This document shows, in pieces, positions 1-8,538 of a DNA stretch of 38,264 nucleotides. Every line of letters begins with the position of its first letter. The stretch's first letter is position 1. The notes under the pieces were generated by a model, which searched no databases, was not told the origin of the DNA, and saw only the letters and a list, made by a program, of their open reading frames with translations. Source of the stretch: JBBDXA01 sp040902585 (lineage in GTDB: Bacteria; Planctomycetota; Phycisphaerae; Phycisphaerales; Phycisphaeraceae); the NCBI GenBank assembly GCA_040902585.1, contig JBBDXA010000080.1, forward strand, positions 1-38,264. The letters are read 5' to 3'. The position numbers and the translations under genes were made by a program.

Positions 1-1
1 G

Positions 2-775
2 GCCCTTCCATCGGGCGCCCTCACCATCCGCAACCTAACCTTCGCCTACGCCACCAGCACGCAGCCGGTGCTCAGTGAGATCAACATCCACATCACCGCC
101 GGTCAGACGCTCGCACTCGTCGGCCCCAGCGGCGCGGGTAAGTCCACGCTCATGGCCCTGCTGCTTCGCCTTTACGACTACGAACAGGGTGAGATTCTTT
201 TTGATGACCGCGAGATCCGTTCGCTGCCCCGGCAGTTCGTGCGGAGCAATCTCGGCGTCGTGATGCAGGAGCCGTTCCTGTTTGCCAAGTCGCTGGGGGA
301 GAACATTCGTCACGGCAAGTCGACCGCGATGGAAAACGATGTGCAGGAGGCGGCCGCGGCCGCGCAGATTCACGCCACCATCGCCACCTTCGACAAAAAG
401 TACGACACCGTCATCGGCGAGCGCGGGGTGAATCTTTCAGGCGGCCAGCGCCAGCGCGTCGCCATCGCCCGCGCCATCGTGCGCGACCCGGCCATCCTCA
501 TTCTCGACGATGCGCTCAGTGCCGTGGACAGCCAGACCGAAGCGCAGATACTCGGTGCCCTGCACACTCGACGCGGCAAACGCACGACGATTCTCATCGC
601 CCATCGCCTGTCCACGCTGATGCAGGCCGATCAGATTCTGGTGTTGGATAAGGGCCGCGTTGTGCAGCAGGGCACGCACGAAACGCTGCGAGGAGCCGAG
701 GGCCTGTACCGCAGGCTGTGGCGCATTCAGAGTGAAGTCGAGGAAGATCTGGAACGCGAAATGTCGAACACGTAG
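2..775 (+). CDS. ABC exporter ATP-binding/permease protein, C-terminal part (5' end outside window)
   Basis: This is the nucleotide-binding domain of an ABC transporter whose gene starts before the window. The frame is open from base 2, and the upstream codons add an aromatic A-loop region (LTFAYATS), so the GTG at 68 is not the true start. Visible motifs are Walker A (GPSGAGKST), a Q-loop (VVMQEPFLF), the signature LSGGQRQR, Walker B followed by the D-loop (ILILDDALSAVD) and the H-loop (IAHRLST). The Q-loop and D-loop wording is typical of exporter half-transporters of the MsbA/lipid or peptide type, where a six-helix membrane domain precedes the ATPase. I infer that such a domain lies upstream. 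It would use ATP hydrolysis to export a substrate that cannot be told from the sequence. The short acidic tail (residues VEEDLEREM) is unremarkable. The stop is TAG, followed by a strong hairpin. Confidence 0.93.
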   Translation, partial: ALPSGALTIRNLTFAYATSTQPVLSEINIHITAGQTLALVGPSGAGKSTLMALLLRLYDYEQGEILFDDREIRSLPRQFVRSNLGVVMQEPFLFAKSLGENIRHGKSTAMENDVQEAAAAAQIHATIATFDKKYDTVIGERGVNLSGGQRQRVAIARAIVRDPAILILDDALSAVDSQTEAQILGALHTRRGKRTTILIAHRLSTLMQADQILVLDKGRVVQQGTHETLRGAEGLYRRLWRIQSEVEEDLEREMSNT

Positions 776-796
776 TCGCGGCACTCGCATCGACCG

Positions 797-832
797 CCCA
801 AAGCCCAGGGATAGCAATCCCTGGGCCTTGGG
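797..832 (+). terminator. Long hairpin after the ABC transporter gene
   Basis: The 16-nt arms at 797-812 and 817-832 are complementary except for one A-C mismatch, around the loop AGCA. The inner ten pairs (GCCCAGGGAT with ATCCCTGGGC) are perfect. It lies 22 bases after the TAG of the ABC gene and before the RBS of the PHP gene. There is no T-run, so it could be a weak intrinsic terminator or an RNA 3'-end stabiliser. Confidence 0.6.
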
Positions 833-898
833 CATCGAATGTGGCGCTCGACCGTTATCATGCACGCTCCCCCGCACCCTTACGATGGAGACTATCGC

Positions 899-2152
899 AT
901 GATGATTCACACCCGTTCGCTTCTGATCGTCGCTTCAATTCTTATCCTCTCGTTCGCCTCTGCGGATGACGCCCGCGCTGCTGACGACGCGCCCCAGTGG
1001 TTCAAAGGCAATCTGCACACCCACTCGCTCTGGAGCGATGGCAACGACTTCCCCGAGATGATCACCGACTGGTACGCCTCGCGCGACTACCACTTCCTCG
1101 CGATCTCCGATCACAACATTCTCAGCAAGGGCGAGAAGTGGATGAACATCCGCGACATCAACAAGCGCGGCAACGTCTATGCACTTGATAAGTACCTCAA
1201 ACGCTTCGGCGAGAAGTGGGTCGAAGTCCGCGGCGAGGATCCGATGAAGGAAATCCGCCTCAAGGGCCTCGAGGAGTTTCGCGGCAAGTTCGAGAAGCCC
1301 GGGAAGTTTCTCCTGATCCAAGGCGAGGAAATCACGGACAAGTTCGGCTCGCAGCCGGTGCATATGAACGCTACCAACATTCAGCAGCTCATCAAACCCC
1401 AGGGCGGCAAGAGTGTGCAGGAAGTCATCCGTAACAACATCAAACAGGTCATCGAGCAGTCCGAGAAAACCGGTAAGCCCATTCTCGCGCATCTCAATCA
1501 CCCCAACTTCGGCTACGGCGTCACCGCGGAGGACATCGCTCACGTGGTCGAGGAACAATTCTTCGAAGTGTTCAACGGGCACCCCGGCGTCAACCAGACC
1601 GGCGACGCGAAACGCCCCGGCATCGACATGCTCTGGGATATCGCCAACACCATTCGTATCGACAAGCTCAACGCCGCCCCGCTCTACGGGCTGGGCACCG
1701 ATGACTCGCATCACTACCACAACATCAAAGGCGACGCACTCGCAGCCAAACGCTCCGAGCCCGGCCGGGCGTGGGTCATGGTCCGCGCGAAAAAGCTCGA
1801 TGCCGAAAGTCTGATCGAAGCAATGAAACAGGGCGATTTTTACGCTTCCACCGGCGTCACGCTCAAAGATATTTCCCTTAAGGACGGTGTGCTCACTCTC
1901 GAAATCGCGCCTGATGCCGATGCCACGTTTGAAACGCACTTCATCGGCACGAAAAAAGGCTCCACGGACATCGGCGAAGTACTCGCGAAAGTCGATGGCG
2001 TGAAGCCGAGCTACAAACTCAAGGGTGATGAGTTGTACGTTCGCGCTCTGGTGATCTCCTCCAAGTCGCCGCCAAACCCGACGATCAAAGATCAGAAAGA
2101 ACAAGCCTGGACGCAGCCCGTCGGCTGGCAGAAGCATCTGAAGAAGGAGTGA
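899..2152 (+). CDS. Exported PHP-domain metal-dependent phosphoesterase-like protein
   Basis: The protein is 417 aa, with a signal peptide (basic start, hydrophobic residues 8-20, then a DDARAAD region) and a PHP-type fold. PHP ligands are visible in order: HTH at residues 40-42, SDHN, a GEEIT glutamate, HLNHPNF and GTDDSHHYH. These would hold two or three metal ions for phosphoester hydrolysis, as in histidinol-phosphatase and DNA polymerase III PHP domains. Export to the periplasm suggests action on an external or envelope phosphoester; the substrate is unknown. I chose the ATG at 899 because GGAG lies at 887-890, eight bases upstream, and because it gives a clean signal peptide. An upstream in-frame ATG at 839 adds 20 non-signal-like residues. 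The gene converges on the lectin lipoprotein gene with a 31-bp gap. Confidence 0.85.
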   Translation: MMIHTRSLLIVASILILSFASADDARAADDAPQWFKGNLHTHSLWSDGNDFPEMITDWYASRDYHFLAISDHNILSKGEKWMNIRDINKRGNVYALDKYLKRFGEKWVEVRGEDPMKEIRLKGLEEFRGKFEKPGKFLLIQGEEITDKFGSQPVHMNATNIQQLIKPQGGKSVQEVIRNNIKQVIEQSEKTGKPILAHLNHPNFGYGVTAEDIAHVVEEQFFEVFNGHPGVNQTGDAKRPGIDMLWDIANTIRIDKLNAAPLYGLGTDDSHHYHNIKGDALAAKRSEPGRAWVMVRAKKLDAESLIEAMKQGDFYASTGVTLKDISLKDGVLTLEIAPDADATFETHFIGTKKGSTDIGEVLAKVDGVKPSYKLKGDELYVRALVISSKSPPNPTIKDQKEQAWTQPVGWQKHLKKE

Positions 2153-2183
2153 GACAACTCAACCTCCGAGCCCGATGGCGAGG

Positions 2184-2762
2184 TCATTTGTTCACCGTCT
2201 GCAATCCGATCGAATCGAGAAACCAGCCCGCGCGTCCGCAAACGCCGACGACGCGGCGGCCCGGCGGGCACAAGGCCGTACCCTTGAACTCGCCCGTCTT
2301 CTCTCCAACTTCGACCACCTGTTTCGACATTCGCACGATCAGCTTGGTGATGATCGGTCCCCCGTTGGAACTCCGGCCCATGAACACGTCGATCGAAATG
2401 AGATGATCATCGGGGCCGATGTCGATCGTCGTCGTTTCCAGCTTTCGACCGACCTCGCCGACGCCGAACCGCGGCGACTCCCACTCTTGGCCGTTAATGG
2501 AGACCGTGGCGATCACGCCGTCGATCCGCCCCGAGTGAATGAACGCCAGCCGCGTGAGGCGTGCGTCGCCGGGCAGCACGCGGCCGATCTCCCAGACACG
2601 AAACGCGCCACCGCCAGGCGTGCCCGTCATTGCAGTTTCCTCGATCGCGCCGGCAGGCGACACGATCGCAGTGGGCGGCGCAGTCTTCGCCGGCGCGCTG
2701 CATCCGCCCATGATCAGCAAGGCAACCGCACAGAAACAAATAGAAAACCGTTGGATCGACAT
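2184..2762 (-). CDS. Lipoprotein with jacalin-like lectin domain
   Basis: The protein is 192 aa. The N-terminus is a lipoprotein-type signal (hydrophobic residues 8-17, then MGGC with the Cys at 21; Met at -3 is unusual for a lipobox). A Ser/Ala/Pro-rich stretch follows. The body then reads like a jacalin/beta-prism lectin: GGGAFRVWEIG near residue 50, ITKLIVRMS near 138, and the very characteristic end VVGVCGRAGWFLDSIGL, matching the glycine-rich sugar-binding loop of jacalin-type lectins. It would sit on a membrane and bind carbohydrate. GGGAGG at 2769-2774 is a strong RBS six bases before the ATG. The gene is divergent from the dehydrogenase at 2826 (63-bp shared upstream region), so the pair may share control. 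Domain assignment is from motif recognition only. Confidence 0.78.
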   Translation of the reverse strand: MSIQRFSICFCAVALLIMGGCSAPAKTAPPTAIVSPAGAIEETAMTGTPGGGAFRVWEIGRVLPGDARLTRLAFIHSGRIDGVIATVSINGQEWESPRFGVGEVGRKLETTTIDIGPDDHLISIDVFMGRSSNGGPIITKLIVRMSKQVVEVGEKTGEFKGTALCPPGRRVVGVCGRAGWFLDSIGLQTVNK

Positions 2763-2825
2763 GGCAGACCTCCCGTTAGAATCAGTGATTGTACCTTCGC
2801 ATGCTTCTGCTTTGGAAGGCTCGCC

Positions 2826-5800
2826 ATGACTTTTCGCAGTGTTTTTATTCTACTTATAGCCGGCCTCGCGGTGCAGGCCGCCGATCCTCCTGCCCCGGCT
2901 CCCGCTCCCGCCCCCGAAGTCTGGACCGCGCCGCCCGCGCTCGCCGCCGCGGACTCGCTCAAAACCATTCACGTGCCGCAAGGCTTCGCCATCGAACTCG
3001 TCGCCGCCGAGCCGCTGGTCACCGATCCCGTCGCCATCGCATGGGGCCCCGATGGCAAGCTCTGGGTCGTCGAGATGACCGACTACAACCATCTGCCGAT
3101 GAACGACCCTTCGCCGGACAAACCGAAGGGGCGGGTGGTGTATCTCACCGACAAAAACAACGACGGCACCTACGACACACGCACCGTGTTCCTCGAAGGC
3201 TTGAACTATCCCAACGGTGTATTGCCCTGGCGAAAGGGCGTGCTCATCACCAGCGCGCCGGACATTCTTTACGCCGAGGATATAGACAACGACGGCAAAG
3301 CTGACAAACGCGAAGTCCTCTACACCGGCTTCAACGAAGGCAATCCGCAGCTTCGCATCAACGGCCTCGCGTGGGGACTCGACGGCTGGATCTACTGCGC
3401 CAACGGCCTGTCGCACGGCGTCGTGAAATCCACGAAGACCGGCGCGACGCTGGATATCAGGGGCCGCGATCTGCGCATCCGCCCTGACACCGGTGAACTC
3501 GAAGCCGCGTCCGGCCCGTCGCAGTTCGGGCGCGTGCGCGATGACTTCGGCAACTGGTTCGGCGTCGATAACAGTCGGCTCATCATTCACTACGTCCTGG
3601 AAGATCATTACCTCCGCCGCAACCCTCACGTACCTACACCCGAGCCTTTCATTGATCTGGTCACGCCGCGCAATCCGCCTTGCTACCCGCGCGGGCACAA
3701 AGTCGAACGCCTGCACGCGCCCTACATGGCCAACCGCTTCACCAGCGCCTGCGGCATCGGTATCTATAGAGACACCTGGCTCGGTGATGATATGTATGGC
3801 CAGGTGTTTGTATGTGAGCCTGTGCATAACTTAGTGACCCGCCGCAAACTCACGCCCGACGGTGTTACTTTCAAAGCGGAGCGTCTGTCCGGCGAGGAGC
3901 AGAGTGAGTTTCTGACTTCGACGGACGAATGGTTCCGCCCGGTACAGGTGCGCACCGGGCCGGACGGGGCTTTGTATGTCGTGGATATGTATAGAGCGGT
4001 GATCGAACATCCGCAGTGGGTGCCTAAGGATTTCAATAAGCAGGTGGATTGGATGCAGGGGAAGGATAAGGGGCGGATATATAGAGTGGTGAAGAATGGC
4101 GAGAAACGGCGGGAGGTACCGAAGCTCGACACGGCAGACAGGATCATCGCGGCCTTGGATTCGCCGAACGGTACGGCGCGCGACACGGCGCAGATGCAGC
4201 TTAACAACTACAGAGATTCGGGTCAGTCGATGCCTGTGCTCAATCCCAAAGCGACGCCGGTCGAGGTGAAGGCGTATGACCGAGCGATGGCGGAGCGCCG
4301 CAAGGAGAAAGGGAAGATTGTTCAACACCTGGAGCGACGATTGGACCTTGAGAAGGACCCTTTGGCGGTGCTGGTGCAGGCCTTGTGCGCGCTCGACCAG
4401 ATCGAAGGCGTCTCCTCGCGAATCCTGGCGCAATCATTCATTCGGACGCGCGATCCTGAAATCACTCGTCAGGCGGCGCGAATCAGTGAGCGGCTTGCGG
4501 ATGGGCCTCAGGCGGATGATATCGGCGAAATGCTGGCAGACACTTTGTTGAACCAGGTCTTACTTTTTCGCCAGGCCAACCGAAGTGAACTTCAACTTGT
4601 CTGTTCGTTGGGAGCGTTCAAGTTGAAGGCGGCAGGGGCAGCACTGGCGGCGAGTATCAACCGCCGACTGCTTGATCCGACTCTAACGATCGCTGCGCTC
4701 AGTTCCGCGCGGCCGCACCTGGACTCGATGGTTGACAAGCTCGTGATCAATACCGAGCCATCGCAGATTGTGAGTTCCAACTGGGCCGCCATTGAAGGGA
4801 TCGCCGCTACTGCCGCAGGTGATCGCAACGATGCCGTTCTGCTGTCGATGCTTGGGGATGTCGCCGCCGACCGAATCCCTCGGTTTCGCCAATGGCTATG
4901 GCGGCATCTGGCCACCACGCTTGATGCTATCAATCGTCGCGGTCTGACACTTGAAGAGTTCGCGAAGCTTGGACCGACGTATCGAGAGACGGTGGAGAGG
5001 GTGTTGCCGTGGTTCGAGAAAGCTCGTGCCGTGGCCGCCAATGAAGCACTGCCGATGACGACCCGTCTCCCCGCCCTTCGTGTCATCGGGCGAGGGATTG
5101 AGCCTGATGCGAAGGACACCGAAGCGCTCCTCGCATTGCTCGCGCCGCAACAATCAGGCACGATTCATGACGCGGTGATTACTGCGCTGCTGGCCATTGA
5201 TTCCAAGCAGGCACCTCGCCTGCTTACCGCAGCCACGCGCTGGAAGGGCCTCGGCCCGAAGGTGCGGGGCGCGGTGATCGATCAACTCCTGCGCCGCGAG
5301 GCATGGGCTCTTGTGCTGCTCGACGCGCTGGAATCAAAGCAGATCGCGATGAGCGATGTCTCCACCGCCCAGTGGCAATCGCTGACCAGCCACAAGCAGG
5401 CAGCACTGCGCGAGCGCGCCGTGAAACTGCACGGCTCCGTCAAATCCAATCGCGCTGAGCTCGTCGCCTCGCATCAGGACGTCCTCAAACTCCAAGGCGA
5501 CTTCATTCGCGGCCGCGAGCTCTTTGAGAAAACCTGTGCCGTCTGTCATAAGCTTGCAGGCGTCGGCAAAGGCCACGCGCCGGACCTTTCCTCGCTCACT
5601 GATCGTTCGCCCGGCTCGCTGCTCACCGCCATTCTCGATCCGAATCAGGCGGTCGATCCGCGATACATCAACTACCTCGCTGAGACGAGCGAAGGCGATA
5701 CGTTCACCGGCATGCTGCTCTCGGAGACCGGCGCGAGCGTGATGCTCGTCGGGGCCGATGGTACGAAGCACACGGTGTTGCGCAAGGATTTACTTACGCT

Positions 5801-6359
5801 GCGCAGTACGAGTCTTTCGCTGATGCCCGAGGGGTTGGAGCAGTCGCTGGGCAAGCAGGGCTTGGCGGATGTGATTGCGTTTGTGATTTCGCGCAGTCAG
5901 CCGGTGCGCGTGCTGGCAGGGGTGAAGCCGGGGGTGGTGAAGCCGGGGCGTGATGGTTCGCTGGTGCTCGCCGCGACGCAGTGCGAAGCGTTCGGCACGA
6001 AGATCGCCTACGAACGCGAGGACAACAACCTCGGCCAGTGGTCGAATGTGGATGACTATGTTGTGTGGATGATCAAGGTGAAGGACGCGGGCAAGTATGA
6101 AGTTTGGTTCGACTATGCGTGTGATGATGCGTGGAAAGGCAACACGATCACGCTCAGCGCGGAGGATGATGCGGGTCAGAGCGATACGCTGAGTGCGAAG
6201 GTGGCGACGACGAAGACGTTCAACGATTTTCAGCAGACAAAGTTCGGCGAGCTGGAGTTGCCGAGCGGACAGGTGCGCGTGACGCTACGCACAGAGGGCG
6301 AGATCAAAGGCAGGTTGATGGACTTGCGGAGTGTGCGATTGGTGGCGGTGAAGAAGTGA
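2826..6359 (+). CDS. PVC-type membrane-bound dehydrogenase with C-terminal heme (CxxCH) domain
   Basis: The protein is 1177 aa and exported (signal peptide residues 1-19, then a Pro/Ala spacer). Residues about 46-415 form the beta-propeller domain known as TIGR02604 (opening VPQGFAIELVAAEP, then AWGPDGKLWVVEM), related to PQQ-type sugar dehydrogenases. Residues about 430-870 look like alpha-helical HEAT-type repeats. The cytochrome c domain (TIGR02603 type) has CAVCH at 904-908, followed by PDLSSLTDRSPGSLL. The last 130 residues resemble a beta-sandwich carbohydrate-binding module. The inferred role is periplasmic oxidation of sugars with electrons passed to the heme; the substrate is unknown. 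The start at 2826 has GGAAGG at 2814-2819. The same frame is open back to 2175, but that part is the antisense of the lectin gene. Confidence 0.88.
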   Translation: MTFRSVFILLIAGLAVQAADPPAPAPAPAPEVWTAPPALAAADSLKTIHVPQGFAIELVAAEPLVTDPVAIAWGPDGKLWVVEMTDYNHLPMNDPSPDKPKGRVVYLTDKNNDGTYDTRTVFLEGLNYPNGVLPWRKGVLITSAPDILYAEDIDNDGKADKREVLYTGFNEGNPQLRINGLAWGLDGWIYCANGLSHGVVKSTKTGATLDIRGRDLRIRPDTGELEAASGPSQFGRVRDDFGNWFGVDNSRLIIHYVLEDHYLRRNPHVPTPEPFIDLVTPRNPPCYPRGHKVERLHAPYMANRFTSACGIGIYRDTWLGDDMYGQVFVCEPVHNLVTRRKLTPDGVTFKAERLSGEEQSEFLTSTDEWFRPVQVRTGPDGALYVVDMYRAVIEHPQWVPKDFNKQVDWMQGKDKGRIYRVVKNGEKRREVPKLDTADRIIAALDSPNGTARDTAQMQLNNYRDSGQSMPVLNPKATPVEVKAYDRAMAERRKEKGKIVQHLERRLDLEKDPLAVLVQALCALDQIEGVSSRILAQSFIRTRDPEITRQAARISERLADGPQADDIGEMLADTLLNQVLLFRQANRSELQLVCSLGAFKLKAAGAALAASINRRLLDPTLTIAALSSARPHLDSMVDKLVINTEPSQIVSSNWAAIEGIAATAAGDRNDAVLLSMLGDVAADRIPRFRQWLWRHLATTLDAINRRGLTLEEFAKLGPTYRETVERVLPWFEKARAVAANEALPMTTRLPALRVIGRGIEPDAKDTEALLALLAPQQSGTIHDAVITALLAIDSKQAPRLLTAATRWKGLGPKVRGAVIDQLLRREAWALVLLDALESKQIAMSDVSTAQWQSLTSHKQAALRERAVKLHGSVKSNRAELVASHQDVLKLQGDFIRGRELFEKTCAVCHKLAGVGKGHAPDLSSLTDRSPGSLLTAILDPNQAVDPRYINYLAETSEGDTFTGMLLSETGASVMLVGADGTKHTVLRKDLLTLRSTSLSLMPEGLEQSLGKQGLADVIAFVISRSQPVRVLAGVKPGVVKPGRDGSLVLAATQCEAFGTKIAYEREDNNLGQWSNVDDYVVWMIKVKDAGKYEVWFDYACDDAWKGNTITLSAEDDAGQSDTLSAKVATTKTFNDFQQTKFGELELPSGQVRVTLRTEGEIKGRLMDLRSVRLVAVKK

Positions 6360-6410
6360 AGGCACGGGTGGTCGGTGGCGCAGCGGGTGGGCCTCGCGGA
6401 CTCGGCCCGA

Positions 6411-6435
6411 CCGCTAACCGCTGACCGCTAACCGC
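6411..6435. repeat. Short tandem word repeat (CCGCTAACCG type)
   Basis: The words CCGCTAACCG, CTGACCGCTA and ACCGC run head to tail in the gap between the dehydrogenase and the PIG-L gene. No facing inverted arm is seen nearby, so this looks like a single arm of the inverted-repeat elements found elsewhere in the window. Confidence 0.4.
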
Positions 6436-6488
6436 ATTTCGGATTGCGATCGCTAAACTGGCGGCCTCTCTCTTACGGGAACATTCAT

Positions 6489-7250
6489 ATGCCCACGAAC
6501 AAAGTTGCACTGACGCTTCTCGCCCACCCCGATGACGCTGAGTTTCTTTGCGGCGGCACACTGCTCCGTCTGCGCGAGGCCGGCTGGGAAGTTCACATCG
6601 CTTCCATGACGCCCGGCGACTGCGGCTCGATGGTTCACAACCGCTGGGACATCGCCTCCATCCGCACGAAAGAGAACGCGGCTGCGGCGAAGATCATCTG
6701 CGGCGACGCTGCGAAGTATCACTGCATGGATGAGCGCGACCTGATGGTCGTCTACGACAAGCCCGCGATCTTGAAATGCATCGACCTGATGCGGCGAGTA
6801 AATCCTTCGCTCGTCATCACGCACGCTCCGCGCGATTACATGATGGATCACGAGATGACGTCGCTATTGGCCCGCGGCGCGAGCTTCGGGTTCGGCGCGC
6901 CGAATATCTCGAATGTGCCGGTGCCCAAGGGGGCACATGTGCCGCATCTATATTATTGCGATCCGGTGGAGGGGATTGATCCGCTGGGCCAGCAGCCGAC
7001 GCTGACGACATGGGTTGATGTGACCAAGCAGACGCCGAAGAAGACGAAAGCCCTCGCGGCTCACAAGTCGCAGCGCGAGTGGCTGCGGGCGCATCACGGC
7101 ATGGATGAATATCTCGAATCGATGCGCCGGCAGAGCGCGATGCGCGGCAAGGAGATCGGCGTGAAGTATGCCGAGGCGTTCACGCAGCACCGCGGGCATC
7201 CCTATCCGAAGGATGATGTGCTCAGCAGTCTGTTCGCGAAGAAGAGTTGA
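6489..7250 (+). CDS. PIG-L/LmbE family N-acetylglucosaminyl deacetylase-like protein
   Basis: The protein is 253 aa and cytoplasmic (no signal peptide). The family motif AHPDDAE lies at residues 12-18, giving zinc ligands His13 and Asp16. The third ligand is expected at His121 in the segment MMDHEMTS. This family removes acetyl groups from N-acetyl amino sugars (GlcNAc-PI, mycothiol and bacillithiol precursors, chitobiose) or related amides. I chose the ATG at 6489 because GGGA at 6477-6480 precedes it by eight bases and because the protein then begins directly with the first beta strand. The NagB-like gene follows on the same strand after a 233-bp gap filled by nested inverted repeats. Deacetylase plus deaminase-like protein suggests amino-sugar turnover, which is inference. 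Confidence 0.87.
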   Translation: MPTNKVALTLLAHPDDAEFLCGGTLLRLREAGWEVHIASMTPGDCGSMVHNRWDIASIRTKENAAAAKIICGDAAKYHCMDERDLMVVYDKPAILKCIDLMRRVNPSLVITHAPRDYMMDHEMTSLLARGASFGFGAPNISNVPVPKGAHVPHLYYCDPVEGIDPLGQQPTLTTWVDVTKQTPKKTKALAAHKSQREWLRAHHGMDEYLESMRRQSAMRGKEIGVKYAEAFTQHRGHPYPKDDVLSSLFAKKS

Positions 7251-7464
7251 CCACGGATGGCACGGATGGCACGGATGGGGAGTTGAAAGGCCAAGCCCCA
7301 TGGCGAGTCCGCGAGCCGTGGGGGTATTCCGCTCTGGGTACCCCGACGGCTCGTCCCCCGGCGGACTCGCCATCGGGCTTGGGCCGCCCTGTTCCCATTC
7401 GACACAACGCCGCGCCGCAACGTATTCTCATCTTTCTCATCCGTGCCATCCGTGCCATCCGTGG
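7251..7464. repeat. Nested inverted repeats (outer arms 27 bp, perfect)
   Basis: The outer arms are 7251-7277 and 7438-7464. They are perfect reverse complements built from tandem CGGATGGCA words. Inside them lies a second inverted repeat of different sequence: 7291-7326 pairs with 7340-7383 (arms beginning CCAAGCCCCATGGCGAGTCC) with a few mismatches. The left end touches the TGA of the PIG-L gene and the right end lies ten bases before the RBS of the NagB-like gene. Read as protein, the outer arm gives a spurious TDGTDGTDG start. Confidence 0.85.
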
Positions 7465-7483
7465 TAAAAATCCGGAGCCTCCC

Positions 7484-8443
7484 ATGCCCATCAACTTCAT
7501 GACCACCGTTGCCGGTTCCCTGCTCGAAGGGTTTTACCCCAGGGGTTGGAACTTCGAGAAGATCGATGCCTGCTGCGCGATGGGGCCGGCGAAACTGCTC
7601 AAGCGTGCGAGTCACTGGCACAAGGACTTCACGCCGACGACGGTGAAGAACGTCGCCGAGATGGACAAGAAGATGGGAGAGGCGATCGCCGATCAGATAT
7701 TGAACACCCGCAAGCGCGGCGAACTGCTCGCGCTCATCCTGCCCGTCGGCCCGATGGGCATGTACAAACACACCGTCGCGAAGATCAAGGCGGCGAAAGT
7801 GAAATGCGATCACGTGACGACTTTCAACATGGATGAATGGTCCGACCGCGAAGGCAACACGTTTCCGGGCGATCAGGTGGGCGGCTTTGAACATGCGATG
7901 GGCGAGGCGCTGTTCAAGCCGCTGGGCAGGTACACGGTGCCGCACGAGCATCGTAACTTTGCGACCAAGGCGAATCTGCCGACGTATCCGGGCAAGATCG
8001 GGGAGATCAAAGCGCAGGGCGGGAAGCTGGTGACGGTGTACGGCATCGGTCGCGCGTGTCACATCGCGTTCTGGGAGCCGCAGATCGCCGGTGAATTCAA
8101 GACGGTTGATGAATGGAAGAAGCAACCTTACCGCATCGGCCAGGCGCTGCATCCGCTGACAGTGGAGCAGAACGCGCTGCATTCTTTTAACAGCCGGTTC
8201 ACGTTGATCCCGTGCTGGGCGAACACGATCGGGCCGGGGCTGTTTCTGCAAAGTGATTACTGCATCGGCGGGGCGGACGGGGCGTATCCGGAGCGCGGGG
8301 CGATGTGGCAAGGCATGTCGCTTTGCGTGACGCTGCAATACGGCAACGACCCGTGGATCCCGTCAAGCTGGATGCCCACGATGGCGGGGCGATTGTTCTT
8401 CATGAAGCAGCTCGCGGGGCCGCTGGCGCCTGAGGCGCACTGA
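7484..8443 (+). CDS. NagB-like glucosamine-6-phosphate isomerase/deaminase family protein
   Basis: The protein is 319 aa and cytoplasmic. It shows the sugar-phosphate isomerase fold: ALILPVGPMGMY for the phosphate loop, FNMDE at residues 114-118 (the conserved catalytic Asp in NagB) and GIGRACHIAFWEP at 187-199. In classical NagB this last motif is GIGxDGHIAFNEP. Here the relay Asp is Ala191 and the Gly is Cys192, while His193 and Glu198 are kept. It may therefore be an isomerase or deaminase with altered chemistry, or a non-catalytic relative. At 319 aa it is longer than NagB (about 266). The ATG at 7484 has GGAG at 7474-7477, six bases away; the open frame back to 7247 is repeat sequence. 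It probably works with the upstream deacetylase. Confidence 0.8.
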   Translation: MPINFMTTVAGSLLEGFYPRGWNFEKIDACCAMGPAKLLKRASHWHKDFTPTTVKNVAEMDKKMGEAIADQILNTRKRGELLALILPVGPMGMYKHTVAKIKAAKVKCDHVTTFNMDEWSDREGNTFPGDQVGGFEHAMGEALFKPLGRYTVPHEHRNFATKANLPTYPGKIGEIKAQGGKLVTVYGIGRACHIAFWEPQIAGEFKTVDEWKKQPYRIGQALHPLTVEQNALHSFNSRFTLIPCWANTIGPGLFLQSDYCIGGADGAYPERGAMWQGMSLCVTLQYGNDPWIPSSWMPTMAGRLFFMKQLAGPLAPEAH

Positions 8444-8538
8444 GCCGCTTGCGGCTTCGCATCGCGCTTCTGAATCGCGGTACGGAAACACATCTTCGCG
8501 CGGTATCCTGATCGTTCCTTTTCGATCGGAGCCGAGCC

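Noticed and set aside
2175..2825. N-terminal extension of the 2826-6359 dehydrogenase frame
   Set aside because: The extension is the antisense of the lectin lipoprotein gene, has no signal peptide, and the ATG at 2826 has a good RBS and signal sequence.
7251..7464. CRISPR array or coding tandem repeat (TDGTDG)
   Set aside because: The repeats are facing arms of short words, not direct repeats with unique spacers, and no cas gene is present.
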